Notes: generated from the letters alone by a model not told the origin. DNA of 25,039 nt from Candidatus Krumholzibacteriia bacterium (GCA_030590265.1 JAUUYW010000006.1:1-25039); one strand, 5' to 3'. Counted from the first letter of the stretch, positions 1 through 7,904 are shown. Made by a program: numbers and translations.

Positions 1-235
1 CACGGAAGCGTTTCAGTTTGGGGATGTCTTCACCCAGGGCAGCCAGTTCGGTCTCCCAGGCGGCAATATCAGGAAACAGATCCGTTTTGCTCCATTGGTA
101 CTCAGCGGGAATTTCTGATCTTGGGGCCGAGGGGTCGGGCTGGTATTCAGCCAGAGCCATCGATGAGCAAAGAAGGAAAACAAGCGTGATCACCAGACGA
201 ACTGCCTGGTTGTTTTTAAGACCCTGGTATGACAT
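1..235 (-). CDS. Exported oligoendopeptidase F-like M3 peptidase, N-terminal part (cut by window edge)
   Basis: Only the first 78 codons are present; the zinc-binding HExxH region lies beyond the window. Residues 1-29 form a signal peptide: positive residues, then VRLVITLVFLLCSSMALA, with likely cleavage after ALA. The mature start (EYQWSKTDLFPDIAAWETEL, then LAALGEDIPKLKRF) matches the typical N-terminal pattern of oligoendopeptidase F (M3B), in which a Y-x-W-x-x-x-x-LF-x-x-x-x-AWE stretch opens the helical domain. These enzymes cut short peptides; the signal peptide suggests action outside the cytoplasm. The ATG (233-235) follows a strong ribosome binding site, AGGAGG, with 7 bases between. 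It lies 105 bases downstream of a lipoprotein gene on the same strand, with a hairpin between them. Assignment rests on the N-terminus only. Confidence 0.72.
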   Translation of the reverse strand, partial: MSYQGLKNNQAVRLVITLVFLLCSSMALAEYQPDPSAPRSEIPAEYQWSKTDLFPDIAAWETELAALGEDIPKLKRFR

Positions 236-269
236 GAAAAACCTCCTGCGAACCAGGTTGGCGAACACG

Positions 270-297
270 AGCCCGGTTTCAGGAAAGAAACCGGGCT
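270..297 (-). terminator. Perfect 11-bp stem-loop between lipoprotein gene and peptidase gene
   Basis: Bases 270-280 and 287-297 are exact reverse complements (AGCCCGGTTTC / GAAACCGGGCT) around a 6-base loop. It lies 43 bases after the stop of the lipoprotein gene and 34 bases before the peptidase start, both on the minus strand. There is no U-tract after the stem on either strand, so it may be a weak terminator, an RNA-stabilising 3' hairpin or an attenuator. Confidence 0.5.
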
Positions 298-340
298 ATC
301 GGGGAAGAATGAGAAAAGCAACCGCGAGATCCCTCTTGAT

Positions 341-1579
341 CTAGTAGCGCGGCAAACCCTGATGGTCTTCAAACATACCAATGCTTTGGCCGCCCTTGTT
401 GGGGAATTCCAAAGGCACTACGGTGAAAACCAGAGAGGTATCCGAAAAATCCATGCTGGCTTGAATGAGTGAGTTCTCAGTAAAACCGGACATGAAAATA
501 TGATCAGTGTCAGCACCCCAGATGCTGGTCAGGCCGGCGTGAGTAACAGGGAACATCTTTCGCTCCCCAATTCCTTCACCAAAATTATAATCTCGGGTCT
601 GGAAGCCCATGTCGCCGTCATCGGTGACAAAATAAAGATTGCTGTTGGCATCCAGCCACATATCCCGGATCCCGGAACCCTGATCAGAAGTAACATCCGG
701 GTTCATAAGTGAGATGACCAATTCCCCTGCGTCACCTTCACTGGTTCGGAAAATCCAACCTTCAGATGTACCGAGATAGTTGTCTTCAATATTGACAACA
801 CTGTTTGAAGCGGCAGTGACCCATTCGGCTTCGGAAAACTGGTCTGTGCCAACAGGCCGCAAGCGCCAATCGTATATTTCCGGTTCCGCATCAATGGCCA
901 GGACCATGCCATCTGTTCCCGCCAAGCCAATGTATTCACCCTCAAAATCAGGAAGGTGGTAGGCGCCACCCAGAAAATGCTGGTTGACGGTAATAACTGA
1001 AGGAACGTCTTCTTGCAGGTTCAGGGTGTCTTTGGGGGCAAAGCTTTCTGGGTCTCGCAGAATTACGATATTATCCGCAGAGATCCAGGAGTTGCCACTC
1101 AGGCGGCGTATGGTTCCGTTCTCACCCACGGCATGGACAGAAGAGTCAAAAGTCCCCAGACCGAAAAGGTTGTGGCTGGTTCCACTGCTCATGCTGCTCC
1201 AGGTTCCACCACTGTTTTGCCAAAGTTTTCCATTGTGTCCCGCAGCAAAAAGAGTGCCGTCACCAGGACCCCATACCGTGGTGATGGGAGTCCCAACTCC
1301 CATGTCCACATAACTCCAGGATGAACCATCGAAATGGAACATGGCGCCTCTGTTGCCACAGGCGTAAACATCATCGGCAGAGTTGCCGTAGACATCGAAA
1401 ATCCAATTCATTTCATCTTCAGGTGGAGGAGTGTCAAAGATGATTTCCTCGCTGGAATCACTGGAACAGCCGGCGCCGAAGAGCGCCAGACCCAAAACAG
1501 TGCACAGCAGGAATGGTGCAACCGAAAGGCGGAACCAACGGGCGTGGGTTCCGGAGAATGCGGAGGCAAAAAGCTTCAT
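341..1579 (-). CDS. Lipoprotein with tryptophan-rich propeller-like repeats, function unknown
   Basis: 412 residues. The N-terminus has a positive region, a hydrophobic stretch (about 18-34) and GAGC with the acceptor cysteine at 38; G at -3 is atypical for a lipobox. The mature part carries repeats such as WIFDVYGNSADDVYACGNRG, then a W-x-G-x-G-x-x-x-x-FAAGHNG-like unit and a VHAVGENGTI unit. Each has the pattern W-x-(V/D)-(Y/W)-G...(D)-(V/L)-(Y/F)-A-(C/A/V)-G-x-x-G, as in beta-propeller surface proteins of Gram-negative bacteria. Two further units (GTSEGWIFRTSEGD and SNLYFVTDDGDMGF) follow. The ATG at 1577-1579 was chosen over an upstream in-frame start because it gives a proper export signal and has GAGG upstream. 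Likely envelope-anchored; substrate and partner unknown. Confidence 0.75.
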   Translation of the reverse strand: MKLFASAFSGTHARWFRLSVAPFLLCTVLGLALFGAGCSSDSSEEIIFDTPPPEDEMNWIFDVYGNSADDVYACGNRGAMFHFDGSSWSYVDMGVGTPITTVWGPGDGTLFAAGHNGKLWQNSGGTWSSMSSGTSHNLFGLGTFDSSVHAVGENGTIRRLSGNSWISADNIVILRDPESFAPKDTLNLQEDVPSVITVNQHFLGGAYHLPDFEGEYIGLAGTDGMVLAIDAEPEIYDWRLRPVGTDQFSEAEWVTAASNSVVNIEDNYLGTSEGWIFRTSEGDAGELVISLMNPDVTSDQGSGIRDMWLDANSNLYFVTDDGDMGFQTRDYNFGEGIGERKMFPVTHAGLTSIWGADTDHIFMSGFTENSLIQASMDFSDTSLVFTVVPLEFPNKGGQSIGMFEDHQGLPRY

Positions 1580-1888
1580 TGGTTCAATAACCTCACGTTC
1601 AGTGGGTGGAGAGACCGAAACGACCGATCTGCCGACTCCAATCAAACCCTGGGATTTGACCGGTAGACCATGCCCGTCAGCAGGCAGAGGCCGTTTGACA
1701 ACGTATAAATAGTAAGCATTGCCCCGAAGAAAGTCCACACCCAACAAAATATTCCAGTGAAAGTTGTTTGCGGTTTGCTGGCTTCATGACAAGATTATCA
1801 GTAAATGTCAGAAAATACTCTTGTTTCCCCACTTTGAGGTGCGGTGCATGAGTGTTGGGATTTTCACTTCTCCGGGAGTTTTTTGGTC
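1580..1888. other. 309-base divergent intergenic region, no gene seen
   Basis: This separates the minus-strand lipoprotein gene from plus-strand nadA and should contain promoters for both. A TTGACA hexamer sits at 1695-1700 but has no -10 at proper spacing. No convincing sigma-70 pair was found for either direction. The nadA ribosome binding site GGGAG lies at 1874-1878. No hairpin, repeat or small ORF stands out. Confidence 0.5.
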
Positions 1889-2848
1889 ATGAGCAATACC
1901 CACAACAATTCCATCAACTCGGAACTTGATCTGATTGCAGAAATCCAATCCTTACGGAAGGACCTGAATGCCGTCATTCTGGCCCACTTTTATCAGGAGC
2001 CGGAGATCCAGGATATGGCGGATTTCGTGGGGGACAGTCTGGCCCTCAGCCAGCGCGCAGCCGAGACCGATGCCGAGGTGATTGTCTTTGCCGGGGTGCA
2101 CTTCATGGCTGAAACGGCCAAAATCCTCAATCCGAACAAACAAGTCCTGCTGCCGGACCTGGAAGCCGGTTGCAGTTTGGCCGATGGGTGTCCGCCCGCG
2201 GAGTTCCGGGACTTTGTGGCCCAGTACCCCGGCCACAAGGTTGTCAGTTATATCAACTGTTCCGCTGAGACCAAAGCCATGAGTGATGTCATCTGCACCA
2301 GTAGCAACGCGGTTAAAATCGTGGATAGTTTTCCTGCCGAACAACCTATTCTCTTTGCCCCCGACCGTTATCTTGGCGCCTGGGTGAGCAGTTCCCTTGA
2401 TCGGGAAATGATCCTTTGGCCCGGCTCCTGCGAGGTGCACGAGACCTTCAACGAAAAAAAGTTGGTGGAACTCAAGATTAACCACCCGGCTGCCAAAGTT
2501 GCCGCTCATCCCGAATGCCCGGAGGCGGTCCTGCAACATGCTGATCACATCGGCAGCACTTCGAGCATTTTGACTTTTGCCAGGGAAACCGAGGCGAGTC
2601 AGATTATTGTCGTTACCGAACCAGGTATCCTGCACCAAATGCAAAAAGAAAATCCCCACAAGGAATTGATTCCCGTGCCGGGTGCCGATGAAACCTGCAA
2701 TTGCAACGAATGTCCTTACATGAAGAAAAACACCCTCGAGAAATTGTATCTCTGCATGAGGGATCGCACACCGGAAATTGTGGTGGACCCGGAGTTGGCC
2801 GCCAAGGCCCTGACCCCTATCAACCGCATGCTGGAACTCAGTCGCTGA
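1889..2848 (+). CDS. nadA: Quinolinate synthase
   Basis: 319 residues. NadA condenses iminoaspartate with dihydroxyacetone phosphate to quinolinate in de novo NAD synthesis; it carries an oxygen-sensitive [4Fe-4S] cluster with three cysteine ligands. Family landmarks are present: LAHFYQEPEIQDMADFVGDS near the N-terminus, FAGVHFMAETAKILNP, AGCSLADGCP (C95), YINCSAETKA, GSCEVH (C181), HPECPEAV, GSTSSI, TEPGILHQM and the C-terminal CNCNECPYM cluster (C270, C272, C275). By family precedent C95, C181 and one of the last group, probably C275, bind the cluster. The ATG at 1889 was chosen over an in-frame upstream start because it follows GGGAG and begins where homologues do. Thirteen bases after its stop begins a cysteine desulfurase gene, probably co-transcribed. 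No nadB or nadC is in the window. Confidence 0.97.
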   Translation: MSNTHNNSINSELDLIAEIQSLRKDLNAVILAHFYQEPEIQDMADFVGDSLALSQRAAETDAEVIVFAGVHFMAETAKILNPNKQVLLPDLEAGCSLADGCPPAEFRDFVAQYPGHKVVSYINCSAETKAMSDVICTSSNAVKIVDSFPAEQPILFAPDRYLGAWVSSSLDREMILWPGSCEVHETFNEKKLVELKINHPAAKVAAHPECPEAVLQHADHIGSTSSILTFARETEASQIIVVTEPGILHQMQKENPHKELIPVPGADETCNCNECPYMKKNTLEKLYLCMRDRTPEIVVDPELAAKALTPINRMLELSR

Positions 2849-2861
2849 CCGGGAGAATATC

Positions 2862-4034
2862 TTGGCCGTTCGCACACCGGTTTACCTTGATAACCATGCC
2901 ACAACTCCCATGGACCCTGCGGTGCTGGAAGTGCTGCAGCGGGTGCAAAAAGATCATTTTGGGAACCCCGCCAGCGAAGGTCACAGCTTTGGCTGGGCGG
3001 CTCAAACCCTTGTCAAAAATGCTCGCCATCAGGTTGCTCAATTGTTGGGGGCCGATCCTCGGGAAATCATCTTCACCAGTGGTGCCACCGAAGCAAACAA
3101 TCTGGCCTTGTTGGGCATTGCGGCAGCATCTACAAAACCCGGCAAAATTATTTCTTCCACCCTTGAACATTCATCCGTTTCCGAGCCTCTAGACCATTTG
3201 GAGCAGCGGGGCTGGGATGTGGTCCGGGTCCCATCAGATCAGGATGGTCTGCTGCAACTTGAGGTTCTTGAAAAAAATCTGGGCTCTGTCCATGACCACC
3301 AGGTTTCGTTGGTCTCGGTGATTGCCGCCCAGAATGAAATCGGAACCTTGCAGCCTCTGGAAAAAATAGGAAAGCTGTGCCGCGACCGAGGCGTCCTTTT
3401 CCATTCGGATGCGGCCCAGGCCTGTGGCCATGTGGCCATGGATGTCACGAGCATGGGACTGGACCTGGTTTCCATCTCGTCTCACAAAATATATGGTCCC
3501 AAGGGTGTTGGTGCCCTCATGGTCAAACGCACCCATCCTCCATTACCTTTGCAGCCTTTGTCATTTGGTGGGGGACAGGAAAATGGACTGCGGCCGGGTA
3601 CTCTGAATGTTCCCGGGATTGCCGCTTTTGGTGAAGCCTGCCGATTGGCCCTGGAGAACAGAGACCAAGAAGTGGCACGGATTCGCCAGCTGAGGGATCG
3701 GCTATGGCACCGTCTTGAAGAGCAATTGCCGGGTGTTGATCTCAACGGATCCGCCCATTCGCGCTTGCCGGGCAATCTCAATATTCGTTTCGATGGCATC
3801 CGTTCAGCGCAACTTCTGCCTCGGGTCGCTGTGCTGGCTCTTTCCACAGGTTCTGCTTGCCGCAGTGCTGAACCGGGTCCCTCTCCGGTGCTTCTATCGC
3901 TGGGTTTGACTGCCCAACAGGCAGCCGCCAGTGTGCGCATTGGTCTTGGTCGGTTTACAACCGAAGAAGAAGTGGATTTTGCTGCCGAGCGCCTTGTTGC
4001 TGCAGTGGTGAAACTAAGGCAGGAAAAACCCTGA
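2862..4034 (+). CDS. Cysteine desulfurase (NifS/IscS family)
   Basis: 390 residues, TTG start with GGGAG six bases upstream. This class V PLP enzyme takes sulfur from cysteine, leaving alanine, and supplies it for Fe-S clusters or thio-modification. The sequence shows YLDNHATTPMDP at the N-terminus, TSGATEANN, LEHSSV, a VIAAQNEIGT(L)QP stretch, HSDAAQACGH, the PLP lysine in SSHKIYGPKG (K209), GGGQENGLRPGT and the catalytic cysteine in STGSACRSAEPGPSPVL (C333). Length is normal. Pairing with nadA suggests a role in building or repairing the NadA cluster, an arrangement known in other bacteria where a nifS-like gene sits beside nad genes. It could equally be the general IscS; no iscU or iscA is nearby. 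A strong terminator follows nine bases after the stop. Confidence 0.93.
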   Translation: MAVRTPVYLDNHATTPMDPAVLEVLQRVQKDHFGNPASEGHSFGWAAQTLVKNARHQVAQLLGADPREIIFTSGATEANNLALLGIAAASTKPGKIISSTLEHSSVSEPLDHLEQRGWDVVRVPSDQDGLLQLEVLEKNLGSVHDHQVSLVSVIAAQNEIGTLQPLEKIGKLCRDRGVLFHSDAAQACGHVAMDVTSMGLDLVSISSHKIYGPKGVGALMVKRTHPPLPLQPLSFGGGQENGLRPGTLNVPGIAAFGEACRLALENRDQEVARIRQLRDRLWHRLEEQLPGVDLNGSAHSRLPGNLNIRFDGIRSAQLLPRVAVLALSTGSACRSAEPGPSPVLLSLGLTAQQAAASVRIGLGRFTTEEEVDFAAERLVAAVVKLRQEKP

Positions 4035-4042
4035 GAGGAAAA

Positions 4043-4070
4043 AAAAGCCGCGACTTGAGCCGCGGCTTTT
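4043..4070. terminator. Bidirectional intrinsic terminator between convergent genes
   Basis: AAAAGCCGCG (4043-4052) and CGCGGCTTTT (4061-4070) form a perfect 10-bp stem around an 8-base loop. The A and T tracts give each strand a GC-rich stem ending in U residues. It lies in the 54-base gap between the stops of the cysteine desulfurase gene (plus) and the S1 gene (minus), so it can serve both. Confidence 0.9.
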
Positions 4071-4088
4071 GCTGGAAAAGATGCTATC

Positions 4089-5225
4089 TCAGTCCCCGTC
4101 GTAATCACTGGCTTGGCGTCGGGACAAGCTGATTCGGCGCCGATCCAGATCCACATCCAAAACCCGCACTGTGATTTTTTCTTCCTCATTGAGAACTTCA
4201 CGGGGATGAATGATGCGGCGGTTGGCCAATTCCGATATGTGAATCAGCCCTTCAATGCCCGGCAGCAACTCAACAAATACACCAAAATCAACCAGTCGGG
4301 TTACCAGACCTTCCACATCGGTGCCCGGTGCGAGGGACCCGGCAGTATCTGGCCAGGGATCGCTGGCCAGGGCTTTGATGGAAAGGCTGATGCGTTCACT
4401 GCGTCCCTGGCCAAGGTTCTGGATTTCCATAACCTTGACTTTGACTGTTTGACCTTCCTGAAGCACTTCGGACGGGTCACCCACACGTTGGAAACTGATC
4501 TGGGAAATATGAACCAGACCTTCAACTCCGCCGATGTCAACGAAGGCACCGAAAGGGACCAGGCGGGTGACAACACCCTCGAGGGCCGCGCCCAATTCAA
4601 GGTTCTGCCGGGTGCTCTGGCCCTCTTCATCCCTGCTGGCCTGCAACAGGGCTCGACGACTCACAACCACGTTGCGCATATCATCGGAAACTTCCAGAAT
4701 TTTGAATTGAAAACTCTTGCCAACGAAAATGCTGGGATCCTCGGCTCGGCGCACATCAATCTGGCTGAAGGGACAAAAGGCCCGCACACCACCAAGGTCG
4801 ATGGAAAACCCACCCTTGTTGGTATCGCCGACCTTGCCCTCAACAGGAGTGCCGGCATCAAAGGCATCAATCAGGGCTTTGCGGCCTGATTCCCGCAAAT
4901 TGATGGCCATGGTCAGTTTGGGACCGTCATTGCCTTTTTGCACATGGGCGGTGATCTCGTCGCCAATGTTGTGCTGCAGTTGACCTTCTTCGTCCTTCAA
5001 TTCTTCCACCGAAATGGGTAATTCGTTGCGGAAACCGCAATCCACAAAAGCTTCATGGTCACCGATCTGGATGATTTTTCCGGTGACCTTGGCACCGATT
5101 TTCACATCAGAAACTTCACCACCATCACCCTCGGCATCATGGGCTTCAAGCAGGGCGGCAAAATCTTCGCTGGATTCTTCTTCTTCGGGAGCGGGATTCA
5201 CAGTTTCGTTGGGGTCGATGGTCAT
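4089..5225 (-). CDS. S1 RNA-binding domain protein, four-domain ribosomal S1-like
   Basis: 378 residues with an acidic N-terminal tail (about 1-40) and four S1 OB-fold domains at about 42-110, 125-192, 210-283 and 300-370. The third is the most canonical (VTRLVPFGAFVDIGGVEGL, then VHISQIS). The fourth is close behind (VTRLVDFGVFVELLPGIEGL, then IHISEL). Domains 1 and 2 are diverged. Classical E. coli S1 has six domains and 557 residues; shorter versions with four to five domains are common in other phyla. The likely role is mRNA binding, possibly on the ribosome during initiation. The ATG has only a weak GGA-type ribosome binding site, as is often seen for S1 genes. The family name is firm; whether it is the sole rpsA of this organism cannot be decided here. 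Confidence 0.88.
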   Translation of the reverse strand: MTIDPNETVNPAPEEEESSEDFAALLEAHDAEGDGGEVSDVKIGAKVTGKIIQIGDHEAFVDCGFRNELPISVEELKDEEGQLQHNIGDEITAHVQKGNDGPKLTMAINLRESGRKALIDAFDAGTPVEGKVGDTNKGGFSIDLGGVRAFCPFSQIDVRRAEDPSIFVGKSFQFKILEVSDDMRNVVVSRRALLQASRDEEGQSTRQNLELGAALEGVVTRLVPFGAFVDIGGVEGLVHISQISFQRVGDPSEVLQEGQTVKVKVMEIQNLGQGRSERISLSIKALASDPWPDTAGSLAPGTDVEGLVTRLVDFGVFVELLPGIEGLIHISELANRRIIHPREVLNEEEKITVRVLDVDLDRRRISLSRRQASDYDGD

Positions 5226-5322
5226 TGTCCGGTTCCGTTCTCATGGGTAATGTGATCTCAGCCGACTGAGTCAGAAGGGAAAAACTCCCCCTGAAAGATC
5301 CCCAGACGGCCACAACCCAAGG

Positions 5323-5331
5323 AATATAACA
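5323..5331 (-). promoter_or_regulatory. Candidate extended -10 promoter for the S1 gene
   Basis: On the minus strand TGTTATATT reads as an extended -10 (TG-n-TATATT, one mismatch to TATAAT), about 100 bases upstream of the S1 start. No good -35 is present. The leader between them holds a 5-bp hairpin (CTCAG/CTGAG at 5257-5270) and little else. Confidence 0.3.
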
Positions 5332-5381
5332 TAAGCGCGGACACATTCCTACACTCAGTTGAGGAAAAAAAACAGGAAAAA

Positions 5382-6026
5382 TCAGATCAAAACAAACCGG
5401 TAAATGCAGTAAAAATGAGCAATGCTGCCACCCAGAACAAACAGGTGCCATATGGCATGATGCCAGGCCAAGTTGCGCATTCTGTAGAAAACGGCGCCAC
5501 CACTGTAGAGCAGGCCTCCAGCCAGCAACCAGCCCAATCCAGAAGATGACAGATGAGCCAGCATGGGTTTGGCCGCCACAACAGCAAGCCAACCCATGCC
5601 GAGATAGAAAACCAGCGACAGTCTTGGCCATCGATTGGGCCAGGCCAACTCAAAAAAGATTCCGGCGAGAGCCAAACCCCAGACCACACCAAAGATCGAC
5701 CAACCCCAGGGGCCACGCAGTGTGATCAGGGAAAAGGGCGTATAAGTACCGGCGATCAGCAGGTAAATGGCGCTGTGATCAGCTTTCTGCAAAACCACTT
5801 TGGCGCGGGGTGGTGAAATACTGTGGTAGAGAGTGCTGGTTGTGTACAGCAGGATGAGGCTTGTTCCATAAACGCTTCCTGAGACAAGGATCCAGGAATC
5901 ATCCAGCTGCAACCCGCGTTGGATCATCAGGATCAAACCGATCACGGCTAAAAGGGCGCCAAATCCGTGAGTGATGGCGTTGGCAATCTCTTCGCGCAAG
6001 GGATACATTTTTTTGGCAGGAATCAA
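5382..6026 (-). CDS. Hemolysin III / PAQR family membrane protein
   Basis: About 214 residues with seven predicted membrane segments. Family motifs are in order: EEIANAITHGFGALLAVIGL at the N-terminus, TSTLYHSISP, KADHSAIYLLIAGTYTPFSL, and HHAIWHLFVLGGSIAHFY near the C-terminus. The histidines, aspartate and serine of these motifs form the presumed metal site of the HlyIII/PAQR fold. Bacterial members (YqfA, YplQ) are inner-membrane proteins linked to lipid homeostasis; the hemolysin name is historical. The start is uncertain. TTG at 6024-6026 has GGAG six bases upstream and gives the usual length; an ATG at 6006-6008 and a TTG at 6084-6086 are in frame but lack a ribosome binding site. It lies 83 bases (23 with the far start) after the HDOD-SpoIIE gene, probably in one transcript. 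Confidence 0.9.
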   Translation of the reverse strand: MIPAKKMYPLREEIANAITHGFGALLAVIGLILMIQRGLQLDDSWILVSGSVYGTSLILLYTTSTLYHSISPPRAKVVLQKADHSAIYLLIAGTYTPFSLITLRGPWGWSIFGVVWGLALAGIFFELAWPNRWPRLSLVFYLGMGWLAVVAAKPMLAHLSSSGLGWLLAGGLLYSGGAVFYRMRNLAWHHAIWHLFVLGGSIAHFYCIYRFVLI

Positions 6027-6109
6027 AAGACTCTCCGTCTGGTCAGAGGGAGAGCCCAATCTAAAATGTTTGCTGTCCTTGGACAAGATTCAAAAAATCA
6101 ACCCGCCAA

Positions 6110-7855
6110 TTATCCCCGGGTGCGAATAACCACCATGGTCAAATCGTCGCCAGCATTCTGCTCCTCAGGCTCATCCCAATTTTCCACCAGGGAATCCAGC
6201 CCGCTGCGGCTGTTGGTGCTGACGTGGATCAAAACTTCGGCGATTACCTGTTTGATGATGGTATCACCGTCGTTGCTTTGAGTTTTTCGAACCACTTCTT
6301 CCAAACCTTTTTCTTCAAACTCCACATCGTGCTTGTCCACAGCCTCAGTGATCCCATCAGTATAGGATACCACCAGATCCTCGGGACCCAGGTCGACTTC
6401 CATCACCGGATAAGTCATATCCGGGAACATACCCAGAGGAGTGCCGGCAGGTTTGAGCCACTCACTTTCTCCTGACTTGCGCAGAACCAGAGGAGGGTTA
6501 TGGCCGGCGCTGGCGTAACGCAAACCGGTGCCCTCCTTGTTCAGGACGGCCAGGAAAAGCGTGGCGAATTTTTCGGGATCCGTGCTCTCGTGCAGGGCGT
6601 TGTTGACTGCTTCCAGCAAATCTCCAGGATCGTTGAACACCCGTGCCAGGGCTCGCAGGCTGGCTTGCAGATTGCTGGCCAGCAGTGCAGCGGGCAAACC
6701 TTTTCCCGAAACATCGGCGATGACCACGGCCCAGGCACCGTCTTTGACCTGAAAAAAATCGTAATAATCACCACTGCAATGCAAAGATGGATGGTTGGCT
6801 GCCCAAAGTTCGTAGCTATCCAGGTCGGGAGTATCAGTGGGCAACAGTCTTTGCTGAATCTCCCGGGCCATGGACATTTCTTTTTCCAGGTTCTCTCTGG
6901 CCAGGGAATCGCTGAATCCTTCAATGCCCAGGCGAACCACCTGTTTCCTTGATTCCTGAAGGGTTTCCTGGAACAGGTGCTCGGGGATGTCGAGGCCCAT
7001 AATTCGTGCCATATAGCCAACTTCACGGTCCACTTTGGCTGCCAGGGCCATCAGAGCCGGCTCTTCCAGTTGGAGCCGATCAGCAGCCTCGTCCAGGGAA
7101 ATTGGCGTTGTACCATCGCCATTGGTTCCGTAACCAATGGCCCGGACCAGGGCGATGGAGTCTTTGAGGATGTCGATGAGGGTGGATGCTTCAGAGGTGA
7201 TTTCATTTTCTTCGAAATCCTCCCCGGCATATTCCACGGCGTCACAAAAAAGTTGGGGTAAATTCCAATTGGTGAGCAGGCGACCGCCCAGTTCTCCATG
7301 ATGATAGTCCAGCTGCAACATTTCGGCATCGATGAGAGTGATGGCTTTGACCTGGGCCATTTCCAAGGCTGCCTGGAGATCCTGGTGGGCTTTTTGGTCC
7401 AGAGAGGCAACACCGATGCTGTGGAGAATTCCCACCAACCAGGCGTCATCATCCGAGGCGGTTCCTTTTTGCCAGGCCAGACCCTGGGCACAACTGGCGG
7501 TGGCCAAATTGAACTTCCAGAATTCGGACATGTCCAATCGTCCGGGATCCGAACTGGCGGGCATCATGTCGTGCATTCCCATGCACAGGGCGACATTTCT
7601 TACCCTGCGCAACCCTAAACGCACCAGGGCCTGCCTCAGGTTTCGCACTTCATTTCCACGGCTGAGCGCTGCACTGTTGGCCAGGGCCAGAAAGCGCATG
7701 GACATGACACTGTCGCTGATGATGACTTTGGTCAACTGCCCCAGATCGCAATCGGGGCTGGAGGTCATGCTGACGATTTGGGCTGCCACTGAGGGCAGAC
7801 TGCCCATTTCTTCAACCAGGTCTGAAACGAAGGTTTTTTTGGCAAGAGTTTTCAT
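6110..7855 (-). CDS. HDOD domain fused to SpoIIE/RsbU-type PP2C phosphatase
   Basis: 581 residues. The N-terminal ~1-285 is an HDOD domain: LPSVAAQIVSMTSSPDCDLG, then ISDSVMSMRFLALANSA, LGLRRVRNVAL and LVGILHSIGVASLDQ. An amphipathic helical linker (about 310-345, ARENLEKEMSMAREIQQRLL, then P) is the classic element preceding RsbU-type phosphatases. The phosphatase has GDYYDFF, ADVSGKGLPAALLAS, SAGHNPPL, GTPLGMFPD, YTDGITEA and a final DDLTMVVI, so both metal-binding aspartate regions are intact. Such enzymes dephosphorylate Ser/Thr, typically anti-sigma-factor antagonists, in partner-switching pathways. HDOD domains usually act as signalling scaffolds. No anti-sigma or STAS gene is nearby, so the partner is unknown. 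A perfect hairpin abuts its ATG. Confidence 0.92.
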   Translation of the reverse strand: MKTLAKKTFVSDLVEEMGSLPSVAAQIVSMTSSPDCDLGQLTKVIISDSVMSMRFLALANSAALSRGNEVRNLRQALVRLGLRRVRNVALCMGMHDMMPASSDPGRLDMSEFWKFNLATASCAQGLAWQKGTASDDDAWLVGILHSIGVASLDQKAHQDLQAALEMAQVKAITLIDAEMLQLDYHHGELGGRLLTNWNLPQLFCDAVEYAGEDFEENEITSEASTLIDILKDSIALVRAIGYGTNGDGTTPISLDEAADRLQLEEPALMALAAKVDREVGYMARIMGLDIPEHLFQETLQESRKQVVRLGIEGFSDSLARENLEKEMSMAREIQQRLLPTDTPDLDSYELWAANHPSLHCSGDYYDFFQVKDGAWAVVIADVSGKGLPAALLASNLQASLRALARVFNDPGDLLEAVNNALHESTDPEKFATLFLAVLNKEGTGLRYASAGHNPPLVLRKSGESEWLKPAGTPLGMFPDMTYPVMEVDLGPEDLVVSYTDGITEAVDKHDVEFEEKGLEEVVRKTQSNDGDTIIKQVIAEVLIHVSTNSRSGLDSLVENWDEPEEQNAGDDLTMVVIRTRG

Positions 7856-7882
7856 GCCCTGGTTATCGGCAATAACCAGGGC
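7856..7882 (-). promoter_or_regulatory. Perfect 11-bp intercistronic hairpin touching a start codon
   Basis: GCCCTGGTTAT (7856-7866) and ATAACCAGGGC (7872-7882) are exact reverse complements around a 5-base loop. On the minus strand the stem begins 22 bases after the glycosidase-like stop (TAA, 7905-7907) and its last base is directly followed by the ATG of the HDOD-SpoIIE gene. The only purine-rich Shine-Dalgarno-like bases (CCAGGG) are inside the stem. No U-tract follows, so control of translation or mRNA processing fits better than termination. Confidence 0.6.
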
Positions 7883-7904
7883 TCATGAAGAGCTATTTGA
7901 AGAG

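Noticed and set aside
1695..1709. TTGACA followed by TATAAA as a promoter
   Set aside because: The two boxes are only three bases apart, far from the usual 16-18.
1952..2875. 307-codon minus-strand open frame opposite nadA
   Set aside because: Lies entirely antisense to a certain nadA gene, has no domain pattern or ribosome binding site, and reads as histidine/glycine-rich shadow translation.
3482..4201. 239-codon minus-strand frame spanning the cysteine desulfurase end and S1 end
   Set aside because: It crosses the strong terminator and two real genes and shows no family resemblance.
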